Origin: CBDCYS01 sp965226245
GTDB taxonomy: Bacteria; Acidobacteriota; Terriglobia; Bryobacterales; UBA6623
Reading direction: 5' to 3'
NCBI GenBank assembly: GCA_965226245.1
Contig: CBDDCL010000015.1
Span: 4,278,001-4,342,000 of the forward strand
Length of the DNA stretch: 64,000 nt
In this document: positions 17,898 to 25,913 of the stretch, piece by piece
Numbering within the stretch: position 1 is the stretch's first letter
Layout of the letters: every line of letters begins with the position of its first letter
The notes under the pieces: model-generated
Seen by the model: only the letters and a program-made list of their open reading frames with translations
Databases searched by the model: none
What the model was told of the DNA's origin: nothing
Made by a program: the position numbers and the translations under genes

Positions 17898-18061
17898 GCA
17901 TGGTGGGGCGTGGTGCTGGTGGCTGGGGAGCTGGCGGTTGACCGAGTAACCAACAAGAACGACAGAGCTGTGCCCGAGAGGGTACGCTGTGGGCACACAT
18001 CTTTTTGTGTGTCTGCTGGCCTATTACGTGGGGTGGCGCATGCGCCGCGCACTGGCAGCCG

Positions 18062-19102
18062 TCAGCTCAAGCCGAGGATTCGCCGATTCCGCGCAACGTC
18101 TGATTGGCCACTGGTAAAGTCATCGAAAGCCACGTTAGCGGTCTCAATCAGGTGCTTGGCAATAAACTCGGCGCCTTCGGCCGCCCCTTGTTCGGGACTC
18201 TTTACGCAGCATTCCCATTCCAAGACGGCCCAGCTTGTATATCCGGCCTCGGTGAGCAGAGTAAAGACCTGCGTGAAGTCGACCTGACCATCGCCGAGGG
18301 ACCGGAACCGGCCGGCCCTGCGAGCCCAGGGCTGAAAACCGCCATACACACCGACCCGGCCCGTCGGACGGAATTCGGCGTCCTTGACGTGGAATCCCCT
18401 AACCCGTTCGCCATATAAGCGGATGAACTCGAGGTAATCCAGCTGCTGCAGCAAAAAGTGACTTGGGTCGTAGTTCAGGCAGGCGGCGGGGTGGTTGGCG
18501 GTGTGATCGAGGAACATCTCGTAGGTTGCACCGTCGTAGACGTCGGACCCGGGGTGCAGCTCATAGGCGAATACGATGCCGTTATCCTGAGCCAGATCCA
18601 GCAGCGGCCGCCAGCGTCTGGCTAATTCCTTGAACGCTTCTTCGATGATTCCATCCGGACGCTGAGGCCAGGGGTACGTCATGTGCCAGGCGAAACCACC
18701 CGAGAGTACGGGAACAACGGCAGTGCCCATGTTGAGGGAGGCGTGAACACACTTTTTCAATTCGCCGGCCGCCCACTCGGTCCTGGCATCTCCTTTTAAG
18801 CCGGCGGGATGAAACGCCTCGAACATGATTTCGTACGCCGGGTGTACCGCCAGGACCTGTCCGGCGAGATAGCCGGCCAATTCGGTCGGTTCAAGCCCCA
18901 TTTGCTGGAGCTTGCCTTTGTATTCATCACAGTAGGTTTTTGATTCCGCGGCCTTGTCGAGGTCGATGACGCGCGGATCCCAGGCCGGGATCTGGATGCC
19001 CTTGTAGCCCAGGCTTGCCACCCACTTCCCAATCTTGTCTATATGGTTGTACGGCTCCTCGTCCCTCATGAACTGAGCGAGGAAAACGGCTGGGCCTTTC
19101 AT
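18062..19102 (-). CDS. Sugar phosphate isomerase/epimerase (xylose isomerase-like TIM barrel)
   Basis: ATG 19102 gives 346 aa (MKGPAVFLAQFMRDEEPYNHIDKIGKW). The frame is open 38 codons further, but that part is not conserved-looking. An AAGGAGG lies about 14 bases upstream of the chosen ATG, so the true start could be nearby. AP-endonuclease-2 TIM-barrel signatures are visible: WVASLGYKGIQIPAWDPRVID, NGIVFAYELHPGSDVYDG with the metal-binding Glu, CLNYDPSHFLLQQLDYLEFI with Asp/His, GFHVKDAEF with His/Asp, and AVLEWECC with the final Glu. The reaction is probably isomerisation or epimerisation of a sugar or inositol derivative in the cytoplasm. The divergent neighbour is an SDR dehydrogenase; the two could form a sugar catabolic pair. 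Confidence 0.88.
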   Translation of the reverse strand: MKGPAVFLAQFMRDEEPYNHIDKIGKWVASLGYKGIQIPAWDPRVIDLDKAAESKTYCDEYKGKLQQMGLEPTELAGYLAGQVLAVHPAYEIMFEAFHPAGLKGDARTEWAAGELKKCVHASLNMGTAVVPVLSGGFAWHMTYPWPQRPDGIIEEAFKELARRWRPLLDLAQDNGIVFAYELHPGSDVYDGATYEMFLDHTANHPAACLNYDPSHFLLQQLDYLEFIRLYGERVRGFHVKDAEFRPTGRVGVYGGFQPWARRAGRFRSLGDGQVDFTQVFTLLTEAGYTSWAVLEWECCVKSPEQGAAEGAEFIAKHLIETANVAFDDFTSGQSDVARNRRILGLS

Positions 19103-19395
19103 CTTCGGGATGCTGTCCTCCTTGGTTGGAACTCTCGTGCCGAAACTCTGGGGTCGCGCGCTCTCTGCTCTTTCCCGCGGTTCATATCGTGCCGCCGTTG
19201 CTCCGCAGCCAGCCACGGGGCTGCACGTTGTTTACCGATGCAATCATCCAGCTAGCCGATCCTCTAATATATCTTGTTTCGAGTTGATGGAGCGTACGCC
19301 GCGCGGGCATCGAGCCTGAACAGTCGAACCGGGGCTTTGGTAGTCTATCTTCGTGCGGGGGCGTCGGGAGGCGGTTTCTTGAAGGAGGCGATGTC

Positions 19396-20229
19396 GTGAT
19401 CAACAGCATGAAAGACGCGTGCAGTTTGGACGGCTGCGTAGCGGTAGTGACAGGGGCGGCCCAAGGACTCGGACTCGCCATCGCCGAGCAACTCGCTGCC
19501 GACGGGGCACAAGTGTTCATGGCGGACCTCCAATTCGGAAAGGCTGAGGCGGCATCCCAGGATCTGGCTGCTCGGGGCTTCAATACGAGCGCCGCCCGCC
19601 TGGACGTGACTGACAGCGTAGAGGTAAGTGGATTCTTCGACACCATCGCCGCGGAACAAGGGCGCGTCGATATCCTGGTCAACAGCGCCGGTCTCGGCCA
19701 GGACGTCTGCTCGGTGCTCGACTTGAGCGATCAACAATGGAGGCGCGTGATAGAGGTGAACCTCACCGGAACCTTCTACACCTGCCGGGCAGCCGGCCAG
19801 ATCATGGCACGTCAAGAGTCTGGCGCTATTGTGAACCTCGCTTCGATCAATGGTCAAAATCCGGCCGCCCTGGTGGCCGCCTATAACGCCGCCAAGGCAG
19901 CCGTCATTAGCCTGACGAAAACCCTGGCTTTGGAACTCGCGCCGTACGGTGTGATGGTCAATGCCGTGAGCCCCGGACCAGTTTATACAGACTTCAATAG
20001 GAAAGTGATGTCACAGCGCTCAGAAAGCCTCGGCATCAGCGAAGAAGACATGATCGAACGCGTCCGCAAATCGATCCCGTTGGGGCGCTGGGGCGAGCCA
20101 GTTGATATCGCGCGGACGGTTTCGTTTCTTTGTAGCCCGGCGGCTTCCTGGATCACAGGGCAGGTGCTACGGGTTAGCGGGGGTCTGGAGGGAGTTTCGG
20201 CTGCTCCGCCGAAGCTCGTCAGACAATGA
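19396..20229 (+). CDS. SDR family NAD(P)-dependent oxidoreductase
   Basis: The start is GTG 19396, eight bases after GGAGG; ATG 19408 is the alternative. The product is 277 aa with the classical short-chain dehydrogenase layout: VAVVTGAAQGLGLAIAEQL (TGxxxGxG cofactor loop), DILVNSAGLG (NNAG-like), GAIVNLASINGQ with the catalytic Ser, YNAAKAAV (YxxxK), and AVSPGPVYTDF. The end is WITGQVLRVSGG, the usual substrate-loop closure. Closest in style to 3-oxoacyl-ACP reductase or gluconate 5-dehydrogenase types; the substrate cannot be fixed from sequence. It is divergent from the sugar isomerase, with about 290 bp between. Both genes together are bracketed by the inverted MITE-like copies. Confidence 0.9.
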   Translation: MINSMKDACSLDGCVAVVTGAAQGLGLAIAEQLAADGAQVFMADLQFGKAEAASQDLAARGFNTSAARLDVTDSVEVSGFFDTIAAEQGRVDILVNSAGLGQDVCSVLDLSDQQWRRVIEVNLTGTFYTCRAAGQIMARQESGAIVNLASINGQNPAALVAAYNAAKAAVISLTKTLALELAPYGVMVNAVSPGPVYTDFNRKVMSQRSESLGISEEDMIERVRKSIPLGRWGEPVDIARTVSFLCSPAASWITGQVLRVSGGLEGVSAAPPKLVRQ

Positions 20230-20439
20230 GCCGGATTGCCGGCAATGCAAGAGCTGGCCGGCAAACCCACGACCTTGCGCTGGCCTGCGGGTGCCGGAGG
20301 CGACTCTCAGGTGTTTGCTTACGGCGTTTCCTGCCTCTCAGAGTCCGTCAGCGTGTTGAGAAGGCATCATGTCCACTTTGGTATGCCTGGCTGCTCTGAG
20401 AGCCTGAAAGGGGTCACGATCAGCACTGACCGCAGTGGT

Positions 20440-20628
20440 GGCTTTGTGCCTCCGCCGCGGACGTGCCTGGAAGTGGGCTGCAAGACGCTGATCGGCGCCC
20501 GGCTCAAACGCTCCGGCATGTTCATGTTCTGGAGCGTGCGCGGAGCCAACACCATCATCGCCTTGCACTGCTGCCGGCTTAGTGGCCGCTTCGGGGATTA
20601 TTGGGAATCCCGCTCATCCGCCGCCTGA
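20440..20628 (+). pseudogene. Transposase C-terminal remnant (ISKra4-like)
   Basis: The frame reads CLEVGCKTLIGARLKRSGMF, then WSVRGANTIIALHCCRLSGRF and GDYWESR before the stop. This resembles the C-terminal end of ISKra4-type transposases (LKRSGMFWTVRGANAIIALRCC...GRFEDYWE). Nothing upstream encodes the catalytic part, so only the tail remains. It sits directly before the second MITE-like copy, in a 680-bp region with no intact gene. Confidence 0.6.
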
Positions 20629-20642
20629 TCTCCCACATCTAC

Positions 20643-20827
20643 TTGCCCGCATTTCTCACCACGTGGCGAGGCGATGTGCGTGAGAAGAAGGCCGTCAGTA
20701 CGAGGCGCGCGCCGCTCAGTGCGCGAAAGCGTACTTGACCCTACGGTGAGCACGGCGAGCAAGCGCAACGAAGTAATTGGCGGGCTTATCGCGTGCTTCG
20801 GCCGTCAGGTGGCGTGAAATGCGGGCT
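20643..20827 (-). repeat. MITE-like element, copy 2 (inverted relative to copy 1)
   Basis: The reverse complement of this segment aligns over its full length with 17716-17897, with scattered substitutions and small indels. Its ends are GCCCGCATTTCTCACC on the left and GGCGTGAAATGCGGGC on the right, so the element is roughly palindromic at both ends. The two copies bracket the transposase remnant, SDR and sugar isomerase genes. Confidence 0.85.
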
Positions 20828-20999
20828 CAGTCACGCACCCGAGAACAGAAACTCCATCGCCCCCGTCATTCTTGCCCGGCCGCGGCCGATACGACCTTAC
20901 AGATAGATCTATGCTCCCGATTATAGGAATTCTGATCGTGGTCGGCTCCGTGTTCGGCGGCTACCTCATGCATGGCGGCCACATGGAGGTGTTGTATCA

Positions 21000-21531
21000 C
21001 CTGAATTATGCATTGCGGGGTGCACCTGAGGAGGGCTGAGCCGCAAGGGACCATTGGGGAACGCCCGAAAACATGGGGTAAAAAGGTAGGCTGGCAAAGA
21101 TTCCAGCTTCACCAGCCAACCCAAAGGAGGTCACCCAAATGGTTACCAAGCGAAAACAGCATAGCTCCCAAAGGGCCGTCAAACAAGGCCCAGCCGTGAC
21201 GGTCTCGCAGCCCAATAAAATCGGGGCATCCACGCCTTGACAACTTCCGCGGCAGGAAGCCGACTCCCTACGGCGGCTTGCCGCCGGTAGTCGAGAGGGC
21301 GTTGATCTGAGAGCCTGGCTATGCGCTATGCATAAAATTTTATGCACTGGCCGCAACGTACTGGAAACACGCCACTTCGGAGCGGGGTTTTGCCGACGCG
21401 GATTCTGGGCGGGAGGGGAAACCGGGGACGGAGAAGCCAAAAGACCAGTTGCCGAGCTCCCACCTTACGACGGCCGTCAAGCCGCTACGAACGCAGCCGC
21501 ACTCGCAAAGCGAATCTGTGCATAATTCAGG
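21000..21531. mobile_element. Non-autonomous insertion element in motA (532 bp, IS1380-like ends)
   Basis: The ends are perfect 13-bp inverted repeats, CCTGAATTATGCA and TGCATAATTCAGG. The element is flanked by a 5-bp direct duplication TATCA (20995-20999 and 21532-21536). Ends beginning CC with 4-5-bp duplications match IS1380-family elements, but that assignment is inferred. No transposase gene is present; a 33-codon ORF with a strong ribosome site and an internal palindrome TGCATAAAATTTTATGCA (21329-21346) are the only internal landmarks. It is either a MITE or a deletion derivative of a larger IS. Confidence 0.85.
21139..21240 (+). CDS. 33-residue basic peptide ORF inside the motA insertion element
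   Basis: AAAGGAGGTCACCCAA precedes ATG 21139, an unusually good ribosome site for this window. The product is basic (MVTKRKQHSSQRAVKQGPAV) and ends at TGA 21238. It may be the surviving start of the parent element's transposase or an unrelated peptide; I do not recognise it. Confidence 0.35.
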   Translation: MVTKRKQHSSQRAVKQGPAVTVSQPNKIGASTP

Positions 21532-22283
21532 TATCAGCCTTCGGAATTTCTCATCATCTGGGGCGCTGCCCTGGGGACCCTCGTCATCGCCACTCCGCTT
21601 CCGGTGATCATGCGGATCATGAAGAACCTCGGCCGGGTTCTGGGAGGCAACAAATATAATCGCGCCGTCTATCTCGACACGCTGAAGATGTTCAACGACA
21701 TCTTTCAGGCGGCCCGCAAAAAGGGAATGATGGGTCTTGAAGCCGACGTTGAGAAACCGGAAAAGAGCGACGTCTTCAAGAAGTACCCGCTGTTTCTCAA
21801 GGACCACCACGCGGTGCACTTCGTCTGCGACACGCTGCGGATGGCCATCAGCGGCGGTATTCCGCCGTTCGATCTGGATCAGATGATCGACGCTGACATA
21901 GAGGTCCATCACGACGCAAGCCACCAGCCCGTGAATTCGCTGATGACGGTCTCCGACGCCCTGCCGGGTCTGGGTATCGTGGCCGCGGTCTTGGGCATCG
22001 TGATCACCATGCAGTCGCTGGGCGGTCCGCCCGAAGAGTTGGGGCACAAAGTGGCCGCGGCTTTGGTCGGGACGTTTCTGGGCATTCTGACTTGTTATGG
22101 GTTTCTGTCCCCCCTGGCCGCCGCGATGACCACGATCGACGACGCTGAAGGAGCCTACTACCGCGTCTTGAAAGCGGGCCTGATCGGATTCGTTAAGGGG
22201 CACCCGCCGATCATGGCGATGGAGTTTGCCAGACGCATGATCCCCCACGCCGAGCGGCCGACCTTTCTTGAAATGGAGAAGAC

Positions 22284-23135
22284 ATGCAAGGGGAAGAGCA
22301 AGAGCTAGGCGCGGAGTCGGGCGGGTCCGGTCCTCCGATCATCGTCATCAAGAAAGTCTCCGGCGGCGGGGGACATCATGGCGGGGCGTGGAAGGTCGCG
22401 TTCGCGGATTTCGTCACCGCGATGATGGCGCTGTTCATGGTGCTTTGGCTCCTGAACGCCGGTCAGGATAAAAAGGAAGCGATCGCCGCCTATTTCCACG
22501 ACCCCAAGGGATTCGCCGAGAAATGGGGCGGCAGCCAGCCTGGAATCACCATTTCAAAGGACAATCTGGAGGGACTGGCTGACAAGATACAGCATGCCAT
22601 GATGGAGCTGCCGGAGCTTGAACAGCTCAGGGACAACGTGGTTGCCACGGTGACCGGCGATGGCCTTCGTATCGAATTGCTGGAGAACGACGAGGGCATG
22701 TTCTTTCAAAGCGGCAGTCCTTCGCCGAGCGATTCCGGGCGCACCGCGCTCCAGACGATCGGGCGCGAGCTGGCCAAGCTGCCCAACGAGATCATCATCG
22801 AAGGGCACACCGACTCCCTTCAGTTCGAGGGCCGCAAGAACTATTCGAATTGGGAGCTTTCCGTCGACCGTGCCAACGCCACCCGCCGCATCCTGATGGA
22901 GGCGGGGCTTGGCCGGGACCGCATCGTCCAGGTTCGCGGCTTCGCGGACGTCCAGCTGCGCACGCCGGACACGCCCGAAGATCCCTCCAACCGGCGGATT
23001 TCGTTGATCATCAAGTACAGGGACGCTCAACCGGCGCCCTCTTCCGGAGGGCCGGGAGCTGCCGCCGAATCCGCCCACGGGGCTGCCGCCGGTGATTCAA
23101 GCCCTGTCGAGGAGACGGCTGGGTCCGGCCACTGA
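22284..23135 (+). CDS. motB: Flagellar motor stator protein MotB
   Basis: ATG 22284 follows GGAG and overlaps the end of motA, showing translational coupling. The protein is 283 aa, a normal length. After a glycine-rich cytoplasmic N-terminus (PPIIVIKKVSGGGGHHGGAWKVAFADF) comes the single membrane helix FADFVTAMMALFMVLWLLNA, whose Asp is the proton-carrying residue of MotB. The plug and linker follow, then an OmpA-like peptidoglycan-binding domain: FQSGSPSPSDSGRTALQTIG, NEIIIEGHTDSLQF, NWELSVDRANATRRIL, VRGFADVQLR and NRRISLIIKY. It anchors the stator to peptidoglycan. Its partner motA is broken by an insertion, so MotB is probably idle here. The C-terminal tail is Ala/Gly/Ser rich. Confidence 0.95.
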   Translation: MQGEEQELGAESGGSGPPIIVIKKVSGGGGHHGGAWKVAFADFVTAMMALFMVLWLLNAGQDKKEAIAAYFHDPKGFAEKWGGSQPGITISKDNLEGLADKIQHAMMELPELEQLRDNVVATVTGDGLRIELLENDEGMFFQSGSPSPSDSGRTALQTIGRELAKLPNEIIIEGHTDSLQFEGRKNYSNWELSVDRANATRRILMEAGLGRDRIVQVRGFADVQLRTPDTPEDPSNRRISLIIKYRDAQPAPSSGGPGAAAESAHGAAAGDSSPVEETAGSGH

Positions 23136-23296
23136 TCTGCTTTAGGCCGGATACTGTTCAGTTAGCAGTTGCGCGGGGAGGGTTTTGGTTCCATGGCACA
23201 TGCTCTTGTATCGGGCAGCAACGAACGAACGCCTCAAGAACGCCTCACAGAGCTTTGCCGCAGAGGCGTAAGCATGCGGTTGTTCTGCTGCGCCCC

Positions 23297-23355
23297 GTCC
23301 GCGGACTTCCGTCCGCGGCTCTGTCCGGCCGTCTGAAATTTCCTGCCACAATTGG
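23297..23355 (-). repeat. Interspersed palindromic repeat, family A
   Basis: GTCCGCGGACTTCCGTCCGCGG is followed by CTCTGTCCGGCCGTCTGAAA. The same composite occurs inverted at 28366-28420 (TTTCAGACGGCCCGACAGAG then CCGCGGACGGAAGTCCGCG), and the palindromic core recurs at 43173, 43262, 44023 and 56041. It lies between motB and the DUF4038 gene, where no gene is seen. Confidence 0.75.
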
Positions 23356-23409
23356 AAACCGCTAGCCGCTCCTTTGCGCCCGTAGGCGACCGCGTTCTAT
23401 CCTCACAGT

Positions 23410-25326
23410 ATGAGGTTGCTAGCCGTTGCGGCTTTCGTCAGCGCATTGACCCTGCCGGCTCAGACGATCAAAGTCTGTGCGCCGCCGCCACTCTATGAGT
23501 TCTGCGAAATCGAAATCGAGATCAGCGCCGCCGAAGCCGAGGAACATTCCAATCCTTATATGAGCGTCGAGTTGCGCGCCGAGTTTCGCTCACCCAAGGG
23601 CGGCCGCACGAAGGTCATGCCCGGGTTTTGGGACGGCGGGCGCAACTTCAAGATCCGCTTTTCGCCGCTCGACCCGGGCCGCTGGGACTTTCGAATCGTC
23701 TCCAACCTGCCCAGCCTGTCGGGCAAAACCGGCAGCTTTGACACGGGACCGGCGCGCACGCCGGGATTCATCCGCGTGCACAATCTGCGCTACTGGCGCT
23801 TTAATGCACCCGAGACCACCCACTATTGGATGGGCGACACCTGCTACTCGTTCGCCACCATCCCATGGGAGACGTTTTTGAAGCTAGTGGATATTCGCTC
23901 AGAACAGAAGTTCAACCACATGCGCGGATTTGTTCTGGGCAACGCCGGCCACGCGGCCAAAGTCCTTGCTGACCCGGAGCGCCCGCTCATCGAGCACTTT
24001 CAAGAAGTCGACCAGCGCGTCGACTACCTAAATCAAAAAGGAATCATCTACGACGTCATTCTCGGCGGCGGGGCGAATCAACTGGCCGAACTGCTGCCGG
24101 ACCGGCGCACGCGCGAGCGCTACGTTCGTTACCTGGTGGCCCGCTACGCCGCGATGAACATCACTTGGCAAGGAGTCGAGCGCTTCGAGGAGTACGAAAG
24201 CAGCCGGGCGTTCGTGAAAGAGATCAATCGCTACATCGACAAGTGGGACTCCTATAAGCATCCCCGCTCAACGGCAGCGGTGGTGACTTCCAGCCCGGCC
24301 TGGGAAGACCGCTGGATGAATTACGTCGTCCAGCGCTCTTGGGACCCCAGCCTGGCGACGGTCGAGCACGAGATGCATCCCGCGCCGTTCGTCAATATTG
24401 AAGTTGGGGTGGAAAGCGCCGGAAGTGCCAATGGAAGCACCGCTGGAAGTACCGCTCAGTCGAGGTTTGTCGACTCCAGCACGCTGCGCCACAGGATTTG
24501 GAACGCGGCCATTCGGGGGCAGTACGTGACGTTCGCTAACGCCGGCACGTGGGGAGCCGGGGGCTCAACCGTCGACCTGAAATACGCTGACTCGCCGGGC
24601 GCCCGCGCCATGACGCATCTGTACGATTATTTTGCGCAGACGCGCTACGCCGACTTGTTGCCCTACTACCGGGTGGAAGGGGGAGCGGCAATCGGGCTGA
24701 CGTTCTTCCGCTATCGAGCCGAGACGCCCAGTGGAGTGGAATTTTCGGTCTATCTCGACAAGCCCGGGCCGGTCGAGCTGCGGGTGCCCAAGCACGAGTA
24801 CAGCATTAGCTGGTTCAACCCGAGTGACGGAACCTGGGTGGACGAGAAGAAGAAGTTCAAAGGAGAACGTTTCAATACGCCGGGGCCGCCCGATCCATCG
24901 CATGATTGGGTGCTTTACTTACGCCGGGAAGGCAAGAAGCAGGGCATGAACAAGTCGCTCCTGCTCGCCTGGCGCAAGATCAAGCCCAAGAAGATCGAGG
25001 CTGGCGCCGCGGATGTTCCTTATGAGATACAGTTTCCTGATACGGACGAGCTGACGGCGGGAGAAGCTGTTGAATTCAACGCCACGGTCAAGAAAACCGG
25101 CCGGGCGACGAAGAAGATGCAATGGTTGTGGATCGCCGAAGTGGCTGAAGTGGCTGGTGCGGGAATCGGTCCGCGGGTGATCGGAACCACGCAGTTCGGC
25201 CGTTTCACGATTCCGGCAACACTGACGAAGCGCTATCCGGCGACGCTGGGTGTTCGGCTGGTCGGCGTGGACGGGCTGGGGCGAGTGTTTGAATCCTTCA
25301 AGCCCTACCGCCTGGCGAAACCGTAA
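23410..25326 (+). CDS. DUF5060/DUF4038 (apiosidase-like) glycoside hydrolase-like secreted protein
   Basis: This is a 638-aa protein with a signal peptide (MRLLAVAAFVSALTLPAQT). Residues about 20-115 form a DUF5060-like beta-sandwich (YEFCEIEIEISAAE, SPKGGRTKVMPGFWDGGRNFKIRF, PLDPGRWDFRIVSN). Residues about 120-430 form the DUF4038-like TIM barrel (GFIRVHNLRYWRFN, HYWMGDTCYSFATIPWETFLKL, FNHMRGFVLGNAGH, NITWQGVERFEEYESS). The usual family motif has a Trp-Glu pair in the NITWQGVE region, which fits a catalytic Glu. The C-terminal 200 residues are beta-rich (PVELRVPKHEYSISWFNPSDGTWV), as in the collagen-binding-like end of this group. It probably acts on plant cell-wall pectin side chains or a related glycan outside the cytoplasm. 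The gene is solitary. Confidence 0.85.
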   Translation: MRLLAVAAFVSALTLPAQTIKVCAPPPLYEFCEIEIEISAAEAEEHSNPYMSVELRAEFRSPKGGRTKVMPGFWDGGRNFKIRFSPLDPGRWDFRIVSNLPSLSGKTGSFDTGPARTPGFIRVHNLRYWRFNAPETTHYWMGDTCYSFATIPWETFLKLVDIRSEQKFNHMRGFVLGNAGHAAKVLADPERPLIEHFQEVDQRVDYLNQKGIIYDVILGGGANQLAELLPDRRTRERYVRYLVARYAAMNITWQGVERFEEYESSRAFVKEINRYIDKWDSYKHPRSTAAVVTSSPAWEDRWMNYVVQRSWDPSLATVEHEMHPAPFVNIEVGVESAGSANGSTAGSTAQSRFVDSSTLRHRIWNAAIRGQYVTFANAGTWGAGGSTVDLKYADSPGARAMTHLYDYFAQTRYADLLPYYRVEGGAAIGLTFFRYRAETPSGVEFSVYLDKPGPVELRVPKHEYSISWFNPSDGTWVDEKKKFKGERFNTPGPPDPSHDWVLYLRREGKKQGMNKSLLLAWRKIKPKKIEAGAADVPYEIQFPDTDELTAGEAVEFNATVKKTGRATKKMQWLWIAEVAEVAGAGIGPRVIGTTQFGRFTIPATLTKRYPATLGVRLVGVDGLGRVFESFKPYRLAKP

Positions 25327-25338
25327 CAGAGCCCAGAG

Positions 25339-25450
25339 CGCAAGCGACGGGTCAGCAAGCGTAAGCGACGGGTAAGCAGCGAGGAGCCCGAAGCGTAAGC
25401 GACGGGTAAGCGCGACCGAGCGAGAATCAGCGCAAGCAAGCGACGGGTCC
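25339..25450. repeat. Imperfect direct repeats of AAGCGACGGGT
   Basis: Four copies of a G(C/T)AAGCGACGGGT(C/A) unit start near 25339, 25361, 25395 and 25436, separated by related AGCG-rich spacers. They fill the gap between the DUF4038 gene and acpS. No hairpin or gene is evident. Confidence 0.7.
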
Positions 25451-25477
25451 CTACACACCCATCACCCAATCAAACCC

Positions 25478-25855
25478 ATGATCGTCGGCAGCGGCATCGA
25501 TATCGAAGAAGTGTCCCGCATCCGCGGCGCAATTGAGCGTCATGGCCGGCGTTTCGTCGAACGGATTTTCACACCTCGAGAAGTTGCATACGCCGAGCAG
25601 GCAGCGAACCGCTACGAACGCTACACGGCAAGGTTCGCCGCCAAGGAAGCCGGCATGAAGGCTCTGGGAACCGGCTGGGACCAGGGAGTCCGCTGGGTTG
25701 ACGTGGAAGTAGTCAGCGAGCCCAAAAGCCGTCCCACTCTGCGTTTCCACGGACGCGCCGCGGATGTCGCCGCGTCACTCGCCTGCCGCTCGATCAGCTT
25801 ATCCCTCTCCCACACCCGCCAAACAGCCCTCGCCCAAGTCATCCTCGAAAGCTAG
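25478..25855 (+). CDS. acpS: Holo-[acyl-carrier-protein] synthase
   Basis: A 125-aa protein of typical length. It transfers 4'-phosphopantetheine from CoA to a Ser of ACP in the cytoplasm. Signatures: MIVGSGIDIEEVSRI with the metal-binding Asp; ERIFTPREVAYAEQ; and RYTARFAAKEAGMKALGTG, the conserved FAAKEAxxKALGTG motif with Glu and Lys. The end is ISLSLSHTRQTALAQVIL, the usual LSHD/TxxxA closure. It is convergent with rlmN, with 58 bp between the stops. The trimodular protein at 56171 has an ACP domain that could be one client. Confidence 0.95.
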   Translation: MIVGSGIDIEEVSRIRGAIERHGRRFVERIFTPREVAYAEQAANRYERYTARFAAKEAGMKALGTGWDQGVRWVDVEVVSEPKSRPTLRFHGRAADVAASLACRSISLSLSHTRQTALAQVILES

Positions 25856-25913
25856 CCAAAGATATTTGAAATTTCGTTCGTGGGGAACAGAGCCGCATCA
25901 AGGCCTCGAAGCT

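Larger units (their letters stand above)
20911..22308 (+). pseudogene. motA: Flagellar motor stator protein MotA, interrupted by a 532-bp element
   Basis: ATG 20911 begins MLPIIGILIVVGSVFGGYLM, then HGGHMEVLY, the first membrane helix of MotA. At 21000 a mobile element intervenes. The frame resumes at 21535 as QPSEFLIIWGAALGTLVIAT (helix 2) and continues through GLEADVEKP, PVNSLMTVSDALPGLGIVAAVLGIVITM (helix 3), the helix 4 region and EFARRMIPHAERP to the stop at 22308. Deleting the element and one copy of TATCA joins VLY to QPSEF in frame. As it stands, full-length MotA cannot be made; GTG 21604 could start a product lacking helices 1 and 2. The first part of MotA is needed for the proton channel, so the stator should be non-functional unless another copy exists. 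The end overlaps motB by 25 bp. Confidence 0.9.
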
